NCBI RefSeq assembly: GCF_007748095.1
Contig: NZ_CP036287.1
Location: 5,456,001-5,520,000, forward strand
Source: Engelhardtia mirabilis
GTDB lineage: Bacteria > Planctomycetota > UBA1135 > GCA-002686595
Direction of reading: 5' to 3'
Length of the DNA: 64,000 nt
The notes under the pieces are model-generated. The model did not search any database and was not told where the DNA came from. It was given only the letters and a program-made list of their open reading frames with translations. Of the stretch, positions 28,757 to 37,222 are shown in pieces. Within the stretch, counting starts at the first letter, position 1; each line of letters starts with the position of its first letter. A program made the translations under genes and the position numbers.

Positions 28757-31731
28757 CGCGCGCGCAGTGCCAACGCCGTGGCGATGACCGCGGCCAGGGC
28801 CGTCAGGGCCAGACCGACGCTCAAGCTGCGCGGCTGGTAGCTGAAACGCACCAGTCGATCGCCGGCGCGCAGCCGAACCCCGCGGAAGATCGCGTCGACA
28901 CGTTCGATCTCGCGCTCCTCCCCGTCGACTTCGCAGGTCCAGCCGGGGAAGAACTGGTCGGTCAACACCAGCAGTCCGTCGCCGTCGAGCTCGACCTCCA
29001 CGTCGACCCCGTTGTTGGAGCTGGCGACGATCTGCGCGCGCGCGAGGCGAGCCGGCTCGTTCGGTACCCAATCGCCCTCGTAGATGGCCGTGGTGCGGGG
29101 GTCCCAGCCCGCGCCGCCGGCGGCGTCGAAGACCTCCGGTCGGATCGTGCTCGTGGCCACGAAGGCGCGCGGGAAGGGTTCGCGCGCGCGGTAGACGAAG
29201 GCCTCGGCGAACTGCGGCGCGCCCTCGCGCGGGCCGGCCACCAGCTCCCAGCCGGGATGCTCGAGCGGTGCGCCAAGCACCAGGTGCCCCACCCCGAGCA
29301 GCGCCCAAGCGGCTGAGTCCAGGTCGACCCCGCGCGCGTTCCAGGCGAGCAGCGCGTTCAGACCCGGCCGCATGGCGAAGTAGCGGTAGGCGTTGTACTC
29401 GGCCGGATCCATGCCGTCGTAGCCGTCCAGCGCACGCAGACCGCGCACCAGGCCCGTGTCGGGCACGAGCACGCCCGGATCGCCGAAGAAGCGCGACTGG
29501 CCCTGGGCGGCGAGCACGATGCGCTCGGTAGCCGTGGGCGGAAAGAGCTCCGCCGCCGGAACGACGGGGTTCACGCCCCGCGAGAACCACAGGCCGTGGG
29601 CGGCGGCGAGGGCTGGCACGAGCCAGGTCAGGCGACGCGGCAGGGGGATCAGAACCAGGAGCACCGCCAGGCCAATGAAGATCCAACTCGCCGGCCGGGC
29701 CGACCAGGGGCGCGTGACCTCGCTGACCGAGGCGAGTCGCACCTGGGCCGCGGTGGCCGAGCCGGGCAGGTACACGTGGGCCTCGAAGCGCCAGTAGCCC
29801 ACCTCCAGTCGATTGACCTGCAGGTAGTTGGAGCGGAACCAACGCGCACCCGTGGGCGCGGCCGCCACGGCGGCGGGATCGCGTTGGAGCGCGACGCTCG
29901 AGGCTTCGGAGAAGAGCTCGGTCGGCACCTCGAGGGCCGCACCCGCGGTCTGGTCCTGGGGCGCGGCGACGATCGATATGCGCTCTACCGGAAGACCAGG
30001 GGCGATCCAGCCCTCGAGCCAGGTACCCGTGCGAGCCAGGCGCTCGTCCGGCGTGACCACGAAGGTGAGTTGCGAATCGGACTCGGGTCCGATGCGGTTC
30101 TGCCCGGACAGGGGCGCGGACGCCGCGGGCCGGCCCACGACCGCGGCCAGGGCCAGCGCCAACACCACTGCTGCCCGTCGCGCACGAGCCGGCGCCTGGT
30201 CCAGGGCCGAGCCGGCCGCGAGCGAGAGGGCCAGGGCGCTGACCGCTGCAAGCCGCACCGTTGCTCCCAAGCCCACCACCGGCAGGGTTCGCTTGAGTTC
30301 CAACAGGCCGGGAACCCGCAGCACCAGGGCCAGGGCCCCGAAGCCCAGGCACAGGCACAGCCCCCGTCGGCGCATGGCTCCGCGCGGCGAGAAGAGCGCG
30401 GCCAGGGCCGAGAGCAGCACCAGGGCGGGCAGCCAACTGCTGGCCTCCTCGGTGTAGGCCCGCGGCCCGATCCACCCGGCGAGGCCGTCGCCGGGCCGCC
30501 CGAAGCGGTCCGGGACGAGCGCCAGGAGCGCCGTGGCCGGCAGGCCGCTGTCGCGCAACAGGACCGCGCCCACGACGACCAGCGCCATGCCCGCCGCCGC
30601 GCGCCACATGGCGGTGACGTCGGTCGCCGCCCCGACCACAATCCGGCGCAGCCAAGCGATACCGCCCACGAGCAACCCGACTGCCAGCAGCGGCACGAGT
30701 TCGATCGACCCCCGCTCCACCGACGCCTCGCGCACCTCCTGGGCGCCCGAGCGCGACAGGTACTCGACGAACGGCAGCAGCACCGGCGCCGCCGCGAGGG
30801 AACCCAGGGCCAGTCCGCCCAGGGCGTGGAGCCCGGCGCGCCGGTCCTCGCGCAGGACGGCGAGGGCCCAGATGCCGGCGGCGGCGCCCACGTAGAAGGC
30901 CGTCTCCGGGTGTCCGCCCGCGATGGCTCCGAGCATCGCCGCGGCCGTGCCCAGACAGGCGCGCACCGGACGGGGACCGCGCGTGCCCTCGACGCCCAGC
31001 AGCACCCAGGGCAGAAAGGGCGTCACGTGGCCGAGGCTGTGGTTGAGCCACAACACGAGGTAGCCCGAGAGACCGAAGCCCACCGCCGCCAGGGCGGCCC
31101 CTGTCCAGCGCAGCCCGAGCACGCGCGCGAGCAGGTAGGCGCCCAGTCCCGCCAGGGCCAGCCGCGCCCAGGCCAAGAGGTCGATCGCGGCGTGGAAGCC
31201 CCGGGGTCCGCCCACGGCCTCGGCCAAAGCGAGGGCCGCCACCTGGGGATCGAGCACCCCCGCCTGGGGATTGCCCACCGCCGGCGCGCCGCAATAGACC
31301 AGCGGGCACCAAAGGGGCGCGTCCCCGGCCAGCCAGGAGCGCACGACCCAGCGATGGAAAGGATAGAAGACCAGCCCCTGGTCGGAGAGCTCCGGATTGC
31401 GCGGCCGCGTCAGGCTCGGGCCCGCGCCCGACGCGGACTCCGACGCCTCGACCGCCTGCCTCCACGGAGCCACCGCCGAGCCCGTGTCCACCGCCATGGC
31501 CACGGCATCCCCACCGGCCAAGAGACCCCCCCGCAACGGCCAGGCCGAAACGAGCAGGCAGGCGAGCACCGCGAGCAGGATCTCACGGGCGCGGAGAGGG
31601 GGCGGTGCAGGCAGGGCGGAGATGGGGGCTGGCCGGGCGAGCGGGCTCTCGCCAACTCGCTCCTGGGTCGGGTTTTCGGGCGATAGAGCGTAACCACCCG
31701 GCCCCGCGGACGGTCTTCTTCGGGTGCCCAC
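28723..31731 (-). CDS. YfhO-family polytopic membrane protein
   Basis: About 1,002-residue integral membrane protein. After a Pro/Arg-rich cytoplasmic start, TM1 is ILLAVLACLLVSAWPL, followed by a periplasmic loop (LVFYPFHRWVVRSWLAGDAPLWCPLVYCG), then many hydrophobic segments (GFGLSGYLVLWLNHSLGHVTPFLPWVLLG and others), a large periplasmic domain near residues 530-650, two further TM segments, a soluble region, and a final TM (VGLALTALAAVIATALALRARYG). This is the layout of YfhO/GT-C-like proteins, which in firmicutes aid glycosylation of teichoic or lipoteichoic acids. GTG 31731 is a tentative start; no ATG precedes TM1, and the open frame continues upstream in Arg/Pro-rich sequence that I do not believe. 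The end overlaps the convergent lipoprotein gene. Confidence 0.75.
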   Translation of the reverse strand: MGTRRRPSAGPGGYALSPENPTQERVGESPLARPAPISALPAPPPLRAREILLAVLACLLVSAWPLRGGLLAGGDAVAMAVDTGSAVAPWRQAVEASESASGAGPSLTRPRNPELSDQGLVFYPFHRWVVRSWLAGDAPLWCPLVYCGAPAVGNPQAGVLDPQVAALALAEAVGGPRGFHAAIDLLAWARLALAGLGAYLLARVLGLRWTGAALAAVGFGLSGYLVLWLNHSLGHVTPFLPWVLLGVEGTRGPRPVRACLGTAAAMLGAIAGGHPETAFYVGAAAGIWALAVLREDRRAGLHALGGLALGSLAAAPVLLPFVEYLSRSGAQEVREASVERGSIELVPLLAVGLLVGGIAWLRRIVVGAATDVTAMWRAAAGMALVVVGAVLLRDSGLPATALLALVPDRFGRPGDGLAGWIGPRAYTEEASSWLPALVLLSALAALFSPRGAMRRRGLCLCLGFGALALVLRVPGLLELKRTLPVVGLGATVRLAAVSALALSLAAGSALDQAPARARRAAVVLALALAAVVGRPAASAPLSGQNRIGPESDSQLTFVVTPDERLARTGTWLEGWIAPGLPVERISIVAAPQDQTAGAALEVPTELFSEASSVALQRDPAAVAAAPTGARWFRSNYLQVNRLEVGYWRFEAHVYLPGSATAAQVRLASVSEVTRPWSARPASWIFIGLAVLLVLIPLPRRLTWLVPALAAAHGLWFSRGVNPVVPAAELFPPTATERIVLAAQGQSRFFGDPGVLVPDTGLVRGLRALDGYDGMDPAEYNAYRYFAMRPGLNALLAWNARGVDLDSAAWALLGVGHLVLGAPLEHPGWELVAGPREGAPQFAEAFVYRAREPFPRAFVATSTIRPEVFDAAGGAGWDPRTTAIYEGDWVPNEPARLARAQIVASSNNGVDVEVELDGDGLLVLTDQFFPGWTCEVDGEEREIERVDAIFRGVRLRAGDRLVRFSYQPRSLSVGLALTALAAVIATALALRARYGAAGSSNSG

Positions 31732-32322
31732 CCGGGCGGGTGGGGGCGGTGGCTGGACAGGAGCTGCGGGGCGGAACCCGCGCGACTGGGGATGAGGACC
31801 GGGCCGGTGAAGAGGATCGTCGGAGCGGGCCGGCGGAGCCGAACGGCGGGACCGGCCAGCGGGGGCCGGCGAGGGGGGGCGGGGCGGCGGGACCGAACGG
31901 CGGAGCGGCACTTGCGGACCTGGACCGTAGGTCGGATCAGCCGTCGGATCTGCCGGTCGGGGCCGGCAGAGCTGAATCCGCGGAGCCGGGCTGCGGCACG
32001 GCACCCTCGAGAAGTGACCGCACCTTCGAGAAGTAGCCGCGGAGCGAGCGCAGCCGGAGGGACGCGCTGGATCAGCACCTCCCGACGGTCGGACGCCGCT
32101 CGATCGGTCTCGCGATCCACCACGGCTGGATCGAGGCGAGTCCGGCGCGACCGCGGAGGACGGTCGCAACACTCGAGCGCCGGGGACGCAACGCACCGGT
32201 CGACGAAAGCTCCAGTCGCCTCCGTCCGATGCAGGTCTGGTGTCCGCCCTCCGCGCGCGCGCGACGGAAACGCATCAACCGGGGCCGACGCCGGTGCCTC
32301 GGGCGGGCAGACTATCGGGGTC
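31732..32322. other. Divergent intergenic region of about 590 bp
   Basis: Lies between the starts of the YfhO-like gene (minus) and a glycosyltransferase (plus). All frames give Arg/Pro/Gly-rich translations typical of non-coding high-GC DNA. It contains short G-rich near-repeats (CCGAACGGCGG twice around 31838-31905) and a 19-bp imperfect tandem duplication at 32002-32039. CAGACT at 32308-32313, ten bases before the GT start, resembles the TAGACT boxes elsewhere. No RNA gene was recognised. Confidence 0.5.
32002..32039. repeat. Two-copy 19-bp imperfect tandem repeat
   Basis: 32002-32020 (CACCCTCGAGAAGTGACCG) and 32021-32039 (CACCTTCGAGAAGTAGCCG) are adjacent 19-bp units with three differences. 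Lies in the divergent intergenic region; might be a regulatory site or simple slippage. Confidence 0.6.
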
Positions 32323-33189
32323 ATGGCCGCCCAGGAGTCCGATGCCAGCGACGGCAACCCCGCCACGACCCCCTCTGCGGGGGGCGGTGCAGCCCGTGGG
32401 GCCGGTCCCTCGCGGGCACGACTGCGCGCGGTGCCGGCTGACGGCGAAGCGGCGCCCGATCCCGCCGAGCCGGCCCTGAGCGTGGTCCTGCCGATCTACC
32501 AGGAAGAGCCCGTGCTGGACGGCACGCTGACCGCCCTGGTGGCCTTCCTCGAGGACCTCGGTCGCAGCTTCGAGATCGTCGGGGTCGACGATGGCTCGCG
32601 CGATCGGTCCCTCGAGATCCTGCGGCGCTGGGCCGCGCGCGACCATCGCATTCGCGCGGAGGCGCTGCCCGTCAACCGCGGCAAGGGCGCAGCGGTGCGG
32701 GCCGGCGTGCTCGCCAGCCGCGGGCGGGCGGTGCTCTTCATGGACGCCGACCTCTCCACGCCGCTGGAGGAGATGCACGGCTTCCTCGGGGCGCTCGACT
32801 CCGGCTACGACGTGGTGCTCGGCAACCGCCGCGCGCCGGGGTCGAACATCGAGCGCCACCAACCGTGGATCCGCGAACTCTTGGGCAAGGGCTTCACCTT
32901 CGTGACGCGCCACCTGCTCGCGCCGGGAGTCCAGGACTTCACCTGTGGCTTCAAGGCCTTCAGGCGCGAGGCAGCCGAGCAGATCTTCGAGCGCTCGACC
33001 CTCGACGGCTGGGCCTTCGACGCCGAGCTGGTCGTGATCGCGAGCGCCAAGGGCTACAAGCTGGCCCAGGTCCCCGTGCGTTGGAGACACGACGACGACA
33101 CCAAGGTCCGTCTCCTGCACGCGGTGTTCGGCTCGGCGCGCGAGCTGGTCGTGATCTTCTGGCGACGCCTGCGCGGCGAATACCGCTGA
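32323..33189 (+). CDS. Family 2 glycosyltransferase, DPM1-like
   Basis: 288-residue GT-A fold enzyme. After a 45-residue Ala/Gly-rich leader the domain begins SVVLPIYQEEPVLDGTLTALVAFLEDL, with VGVDDGSRDRSLEILRRWA, NRGKGAAVRAGVLASRGRAVLFMDADLSTPLEEM (DAD metal motif) and the acceptor region FTCGFKAFRREAAEQIFERS ... GWAFDAELVVIA. This matches dolichyl- or polyprenyl-phosphate hexosyltransferases (DPM1-like), which load a sugar from a nucleotide donor onto a lipid carrier on the cytoplasmic side. No membrane anchor is present. A second GT2 gene follows 19 bp later, likely in the same operon. Confidence 0.88.
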   Translation: MAAQESDASDGNPATTPSAGGGAARGAGPSRARLRAVPADGEAAPDPAEPALSVVLPIYQEEPVLDGTLTALVAFLEDLGRSFEIVGVDDGSRDRSLEILRRWAARDHRIRAEALPVNRGKGAAVRAGVLASRGRAVLFMDADLSTPLEEMHGFLGALDSGYDVVLGNRRAPGSNIERHQPWIRELLGKGFTFVTRHLLAPGVQDFTCGFKAFRREAAEQIFERSTLDGWAFDAELVVIASAKGYKLAQVPVRWRHDDDTKVRLLHAVFGSARELVVIFWRRLRGEYR

Positions 33190-33208
33190 ACCCTCCCCGC
33201 CCCGCCCC

Positions 33209-33934
33209 ATGTTCCGCGGACACCGAGTAACCGTCGTGGTGCCGGCCTACAACGAGGAGGCGACCATCGCCGAGGTCGTGGCTGAGTTCCTGGCGCCCGA
33301 GTGCGTCGATCGGGTCCTGGTCGTCGACAACAACAGCCGCGACCGCACGGCCCAGCTCGCGGCGTCCGCCGGAGCCGACGTCATCGCGGAATCGGCGCCT
33401 GGCTACGGCTGCGCGATCCGTGCGGGGCTCGACCACTCCGTCGAATGCAGCGCCGACATCCTGGTGATCACCGAGGCCGACGGCTCCTTCCGCGGGGAGG
33501 ACGTGTGGAAGTTGCTCTACTACCTGGTCGACTGCCAGATGGTGCTGGGCACGCGCACGACGCGGCAGATGGTCGAGCAGGGCGCGAACATGGACAAGAA
33601 GCTGCGTTGGGGCAACGTGGCCATGGCCAAGCTGCTGGAGCTGTTCTGGTACCTGCCGCACGAGCCGCGCCTGACCGACGTGGGCTGCACCTTCCGCGCC
33701 CTGTGGGCGGACTCGTGGCGCTCGATTCGGGCCGGGACCCGTGAACCGGGGCCCTCCTTCAGCCCCGAGATGATCTGCGCCGCCTACCAGCGCGGGATGC
33801 GCGTGATCGAGGTTCCGGTGCACTACGGCGCGCGCTTGGGCGGCGAGTCCAAGCACTCGGCCTCCCTGGCGAAGGTCTCCAAGACTGCCCTTGGCATGTT
33901 CAAGGCGATCTGCCGCAAGCGCTTCAGGGGTTGA
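33209..33934 (+). CDS. Family 2 glycosyltransferase
   Basis: 241-residue cytoplasmic GT2 enzyme: VTVVVPAYNEEATIAEVVAEF, VLVVDNNSRDRTAQLAASAGADVI, GYGCAIRAGLDHSVECSADILVITEADGSF (a TEADGS metal motif), and a C-terminal part ending KHSASLAKVSKTALGMFKAI. It resembles polyprenyl-phosphate sugar transferases but differs clearly from its neighbour, so the two probably act on different steps of the same glycan. Start ATG 33209 lies 19 bp after the upstream stop with no clear Shine-Dalgarno site. Confidence 0.85.
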   Translation: MFRGHRVTVVVPAYNEEATIAEVVAEFLAPECVDRVLVVDNNSRDRTAQLAASAGADVIAESAPGYGCAIRAGLDHSVECSADILVITEADGSFRGEDVWKLLYYLVDCQMVLGTRTTRQMVEQGANMDKKLRWGNVAMAKLLELFWYLPHEPRLTDVGCTFRALWADSWRSIRAGTREPGPSFSPEMICAAYQRGMRVIEVPVHYGARLGGESKHSASLAKVSKTALGMFKAICRKRFRG

Positions 33935-34238
33935 GGGGCGCAGGCCGACGGAGACCCTCGGCCGGCTCGCCACTGGAAGCCGAAGTCCTGCGCATCCCCC
34001 GGACCCCGGTCGTCGCCCCGGAATCGGATGACGGGTAAGGGAAGTGCACGGGCGGCAGCCGAGTCCGGGCCGAGACCGGGGCCAGGCCCGGCACACTTGA
34101 CGCCTCTCTTACGACGGCCACACTGGTCCGACCAGCGGGACAGTCGGAGCCCGTGCTAGGCTCCGTTCTGACCCGTCCCATCGCCTGTCACGCCGTCTCA
34201 CATGCCCCCGCGCCGGAGCGGCTGTCACCGGGATACAC
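33935..34238 (+). other. Intergenic region of 304 bp before the two-component genes
   Basis: No gene supported. A weak hairpin (GGCCGA/TCGGCC) follows the glycosyltransferase stop. A TTGACG hexamer at 34097-34102 and a TAGGCT box at 34157-34162 preceded by TG and one base (TGCTAGGCT, extended -10 style) are the most promoter-like elements, but they are too far apart to be one promoter. The TAGGCT box lies 76 bp before the response regulator start. Confidence 0.4.
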
Positions 34239-34958
34239 ATGACCGACACGACCAATGCCACGACGACCACCACCGGTCGCATCCTCATTGTCGAGGACGA
34301 GAAGGCCCTGGCCCTTGGGCTGCGTGACGCGCTCGCCCACTCCGGACACGAAGTCGAGATCTGTCACGACGGACTGACTGCCCTCGAGCAGCTCGCGAAG
34401 GCCGACTACGACCTGATGGTCCTCGACCTGATGCTGCCCGGAAAGAGCGGGCTCGACGTGCTGCGTGAGCTGCGCGACCGGGACTCGGACGTGCGCGTTC
34501 TGATCCTCACGGCCCTGGCCGACGAGGAGAGCCTGCTGATGGGTTTCCAGTTGGGCGCGGACGACTACGTCGCCAAGCCCTTCTCGGCCCGCGAGCTGGT
34601 GGCCCGCATCGAGGCCCAGTTCCGACGCCGGCAGATGGACCGCTCGCCGCCGAAACAGCTCGATCTGGCCGAGGGCATCACGGTCGACCTGTCGCGCCTG
34701 GAGGTCCATCGCGACGGCGAGATCGTGGCGCTCACGCCGCGCGAGGGTGACATCCTCGAGTACCTGATCCGCAACCACGAGCGCGTGGTGACCCGCGAGG
34801 ACCTCCTGCTGCACGTGTGGCACTACCAGAACGCCAACGTGGAGACGCGCACGGTCGACATCCACATCGTCGGCCTGCGCCGCAAGGTGGAGCCCGATCC
34901 GGCCAAGCCGAGCCTGATCCAGACGGTCCGCGGCCGCGGCTACCGCTGGCATTCGTGA
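34239..34958 (+). CDS. OmpR/PhoB-family response regulator
   Basis: 239-residue DNA-binding response regulator. The receiver has the acidic pair Glu19-Asp20 (LIVEDE), phospho-acceptor Asp63 (MVLDLMLPGKSG), Thr91 (ILTAL) and Lys113 (DDYVAKPFSARELVARI). The C-terminal winged helix has LTPREGDILEYLIRNHERVVTREDLLLHVW and TRTVDIHIVGLRRKVEPDPAKPSLIQTVRGRGYRW. The histidine kinase lies 149 bp downstream. The stimulus and targets are not known; the neighbours suggest control of envelope functions, which is inference. Confidence 0.95.
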   Translation: MTDTTNATTTTTGRILIVEDEKALALGLRDALAHSGHEVEICHDGLTALEQLAKADYDLMVLDLMLPGKSGLDVLRELRDRDSDVRVLILTALADEESLLMGFQLGADDYVAKPFSARELVARIEAQFRRRQMDRSPPKQLDLAEGITVDLSRLEVHRDGEIVALTPREGDILEYLIRNHERVVTREDLLLHVWHYQNANVETRTVDIHIVGLRRKVEPDPAKPSLIQTVRGRGYRWHS

Positions 34959-35107
34959 GGCTCCGCGGGGCATTCGAGGAGATCCTCCCCTGACATCGCG
35001 AGCAGCGCAGACCGGAGCCCACGAGCGCGTGGGTTCGCTGGACGGCGAGCACGCGAATCCAGGCTCACTCCGACGAGGGTCAGCAAACCGTATGTCCCTT
35101 GGTTGAC

Positions 35108-36976
35108 ATGCGAACTCCGAGTGCCTCGCGGCGTGCGCCGTACCTGCTGGGGGCCGTCACCTTCGCCGCCGTGGGAGGCCTGGCGTTGGTGCTCGGCGTG
35201 GCACTGGCCCGCTTTCACCGCGCCGACGTCGCGGCCGCGCGCCAGCACCCGATCGACGTCGCCAGGACCATCCGCGAGGAGTGGGGCGCACGCTTTCACG
35301 CTGCCCTCGCCCGGGAGCAGGCCCGCAGTCCTTTCGTGTTCGCGCCCGAGGTCCTGGCGCCGGTAGATCCCGACCACGCGATCGAACAGGACATCAGCCC
35401 CCTGGACTCGGCCGTCGGCGAGCCGGGGATCCTCGCCTATTTCGGCGAGGAGTTCCTGTCGCGCGACGTCGACGCCACCGCGCCGCGGTACTTCTTGGCG
35501 TCGCCGCACAGTGCGCCGAGTCGTCTGTCGGGCCTGCAGGCGGTCGCTGCCGGGCTGGTGTGGCGTTGGGCCAGCGCCAGCCCCGAGAGTCGCAAGCTCA
35601 ACATGTCCCCCATGTCCGAGCACTCCGAGCGTGTGGTCGACGTGGCGACCTTCCTGGGCCAGAGCGGGCGGGCCGATGCGCGACAGATGCTGAGCGAACT
35701 CGAGCGGGCACGCAAGTCGACCTCGGGCGCAGGACTCACCAGCGGGCGCCTGATCCTGCGCCGCGGCCCTTCTCGCCTCGAGCTGCTGCCCAGCTCCGAC
35801 GATGATTGGTACCCGACCTGCTGGTGGCAGATCAGGATCCGGCCCCCCGTGGGCGCGAGCGAGGGCCTCTCCGGCTTGAACGAACTGCGCAGCGCACTCA
35901 CGCCGGACGGCGTCGATTTAATCCAAGGCGTGCTCTTCGACCTCGACTGGTGGGTCACCGACGGCCTCCTCGCCGTGTCCGAAGGGCTGTTGGACGAGGA
36001 CGAGTCCCTACGCTTCGCGCCGGCCGAGCTGCCCGAGGACTCGGTTCACCAGGAACTCGACCTGCTGGCCGCGATGGACTGCGAGCGTCCGCCCGATGCC
36101 GCACCGGACACCGGCCGCGTGACCCTGGTCCGCGACCTCGGCCCGATGCGGCGAGCCCATCGGACCCAATGGACGCTGTACGCGGCCGGTCTCCTGGGAA
36201 CTCTCGGGCTGGTCGGAGCCGTGATCGTGCCGACCACCCGCCGGCTCCAGCGCGACCTGCGCCGCGCCCAACGGACGGGGGACTTCGTGGCGGCCGTGAC
36301 CCACGAGCTGCGGACTCCGATCTCGACCATCGCCCTGCATATCGAGATGCTGCTGGACGGCTGGGTCGAGGATCCGGATACCCGCGCCGAGTACTACCGG
36401 CGCATCGACGCCGAGACGGCGCGCCTGGCGCGGCTGGTCGAGCGGATCCTGGAGCAGAGTCGCCTGACCCGTGGCCGAACCGAAGCGCCGGGCACCGAGC
36501 CGGAGCCGGGCGACCTGTCCGAGGCGGTGCGGCGGCAGGTCTCGAGCCTCGAGGCGGGGGCGCCCGCCGGTGTGCCCGACCTCACCTTCGAGTTGGCCCA
36601 GGACCTGCCCGCCGTTCTGCTCAGCGATGAGGCGGTCGAGAGCGTGGTCACGAACCTGGTCGAGAACGCCCGCAAGTACGCGCCCTTCGACCCTGCGCTC
36701 GGCCCGCAGGGCCGCATCCTGGTCCGAACCAAGCATCAGGCGGGCGCCGTGGTGCTGGAGGTCTCCGACCGCGGCCCCGGGATCCCCGCCGGCGAGCAGG
36801 AGCGGATCTTCGAGGCCTTCTACCGCGTGGGGTCGGAGGCCACCCGCACGACGACCGGAACTGGCTTGGGCCTGCACCTGGTGGACCTCCAGGTTCGCAG
36901 TTTGGGTGGGCGCGTCGAAGCCCTCCCGCGCGAGGGCGGCGGCGCGGTCCTGCGCGTCACGCTCCCCGCCGTGTGA
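35108..36976 (+). CDS. Membrane sensor histidine kinase
   Basis: 622-residue kinase. TM1 (about residues 13-34) and TM2 (about 356-377, TLYAAGLLGTLGLVGAVIV) enclose a roughly 320-residue periplasmic sensor region that I do not recognise. It continues almost directly into the dimerisation domain without a HAMP domain; VTHELRTPISTIALHIEMLL carries the phospho-His399. The catalytic domain has the N-box SVVTNLVENARKYAP, DRGPGIPAGEQERIFEAFYRVG and GTGLGLHLVDLQVRSLGG. I chose ATG 35108 over the TTG at 35099. It pairs with the response regulator just upstream. Confidence 0.92.
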   Translation: MRTPSASRRAPYLLGAVTFAAVGGLALVLGVALARFHRADVAAARQHPIDVARTIREEWGARFHAALAREQARSPFVFAPEVLAPVDPDHAIEQDISPLDSAVGEPGILAYFGEEFLSRDVDATAPRYFLASPHSAPSRLSGLQAVAAGLVWRWASASPESRKLNMSPMSEHSERVVDVATFLGQSGRADARQMLSELERARKSTSGAGLTSGRLILRRGPSRLELLPSSDDDWYPTCWWQIRIRPPVGASEGLSGLNELRSALTPDGVDLIQGVLFDLDWWVTDGLLAVSEGLLDEDESLRFAPAELPEDSVHQELDLLAAMDCERPPDAAPDTGRVTLVRDLGPMRRAHRTQWTLYAAGLLGTLGLVGAVIVPTTRRLQRDLRRAQRTGDFVAAVTHELRTPISTIALHIEMLLDGWVEDPDTRAEYYRRIDAETARLARLVERILEQSRLTRGRTEAPGTEPEPGDLSEAVRRQVSSLEAGAPAGVPDLTFELAQDLPAVLLSDEAVESVVTNLVENARKYAPFDPALGPQGRILVRTKHQAGAVVLEVSDRGPGIPAGEQERIFEAFYRVGSEATRTTTGTGLGLHLVDLQVRSLGGRVEALPREGGGAVLRVTLPAV

Positions 36977-37003
36977 ATCCGGCGCAAGGGCTCCCCCGCA
37001 CGG

Positions 37004-37009
37004 TAGACT
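37004..37009 (+). promoter_or_regulatory. Candidate -10 box TAGACT upstream of the FAD protein
   Basis: TAGACT in the 246-bp gap after the kinase gene, 213 bp before ATG 37223. Same box as before ribH. No clear -35 partner; low confidence. Confidence 0.25.
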
Positions 37010-37222
37010 TGTGCGCTCGCCACGGGCTTCTGCCCCCCCCCCGCCGGCCTCAATCGCTTCGGGAGTCCGAAGCATGTCTCCGGGAGCCCCAAGGCAGCCC
37101 CGCGCGGCCGCGCCCCCTGGCGCGCGCCGCACGCACGTCCCCGATGGGCCAGCACCACCGGGGGGGGCCGCCCTGGCGGGGCGCACTCCACCCCCTCGAC
37201 TCTCCCCCAGCTCCTCGCCCCG

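Noticed and set aside
31732..32196. N-terminal extension of the YfhO-like protein
   Set aside because: Translation is Arg/Pro/Ser low complexity; membrane segments begin only after 31731.
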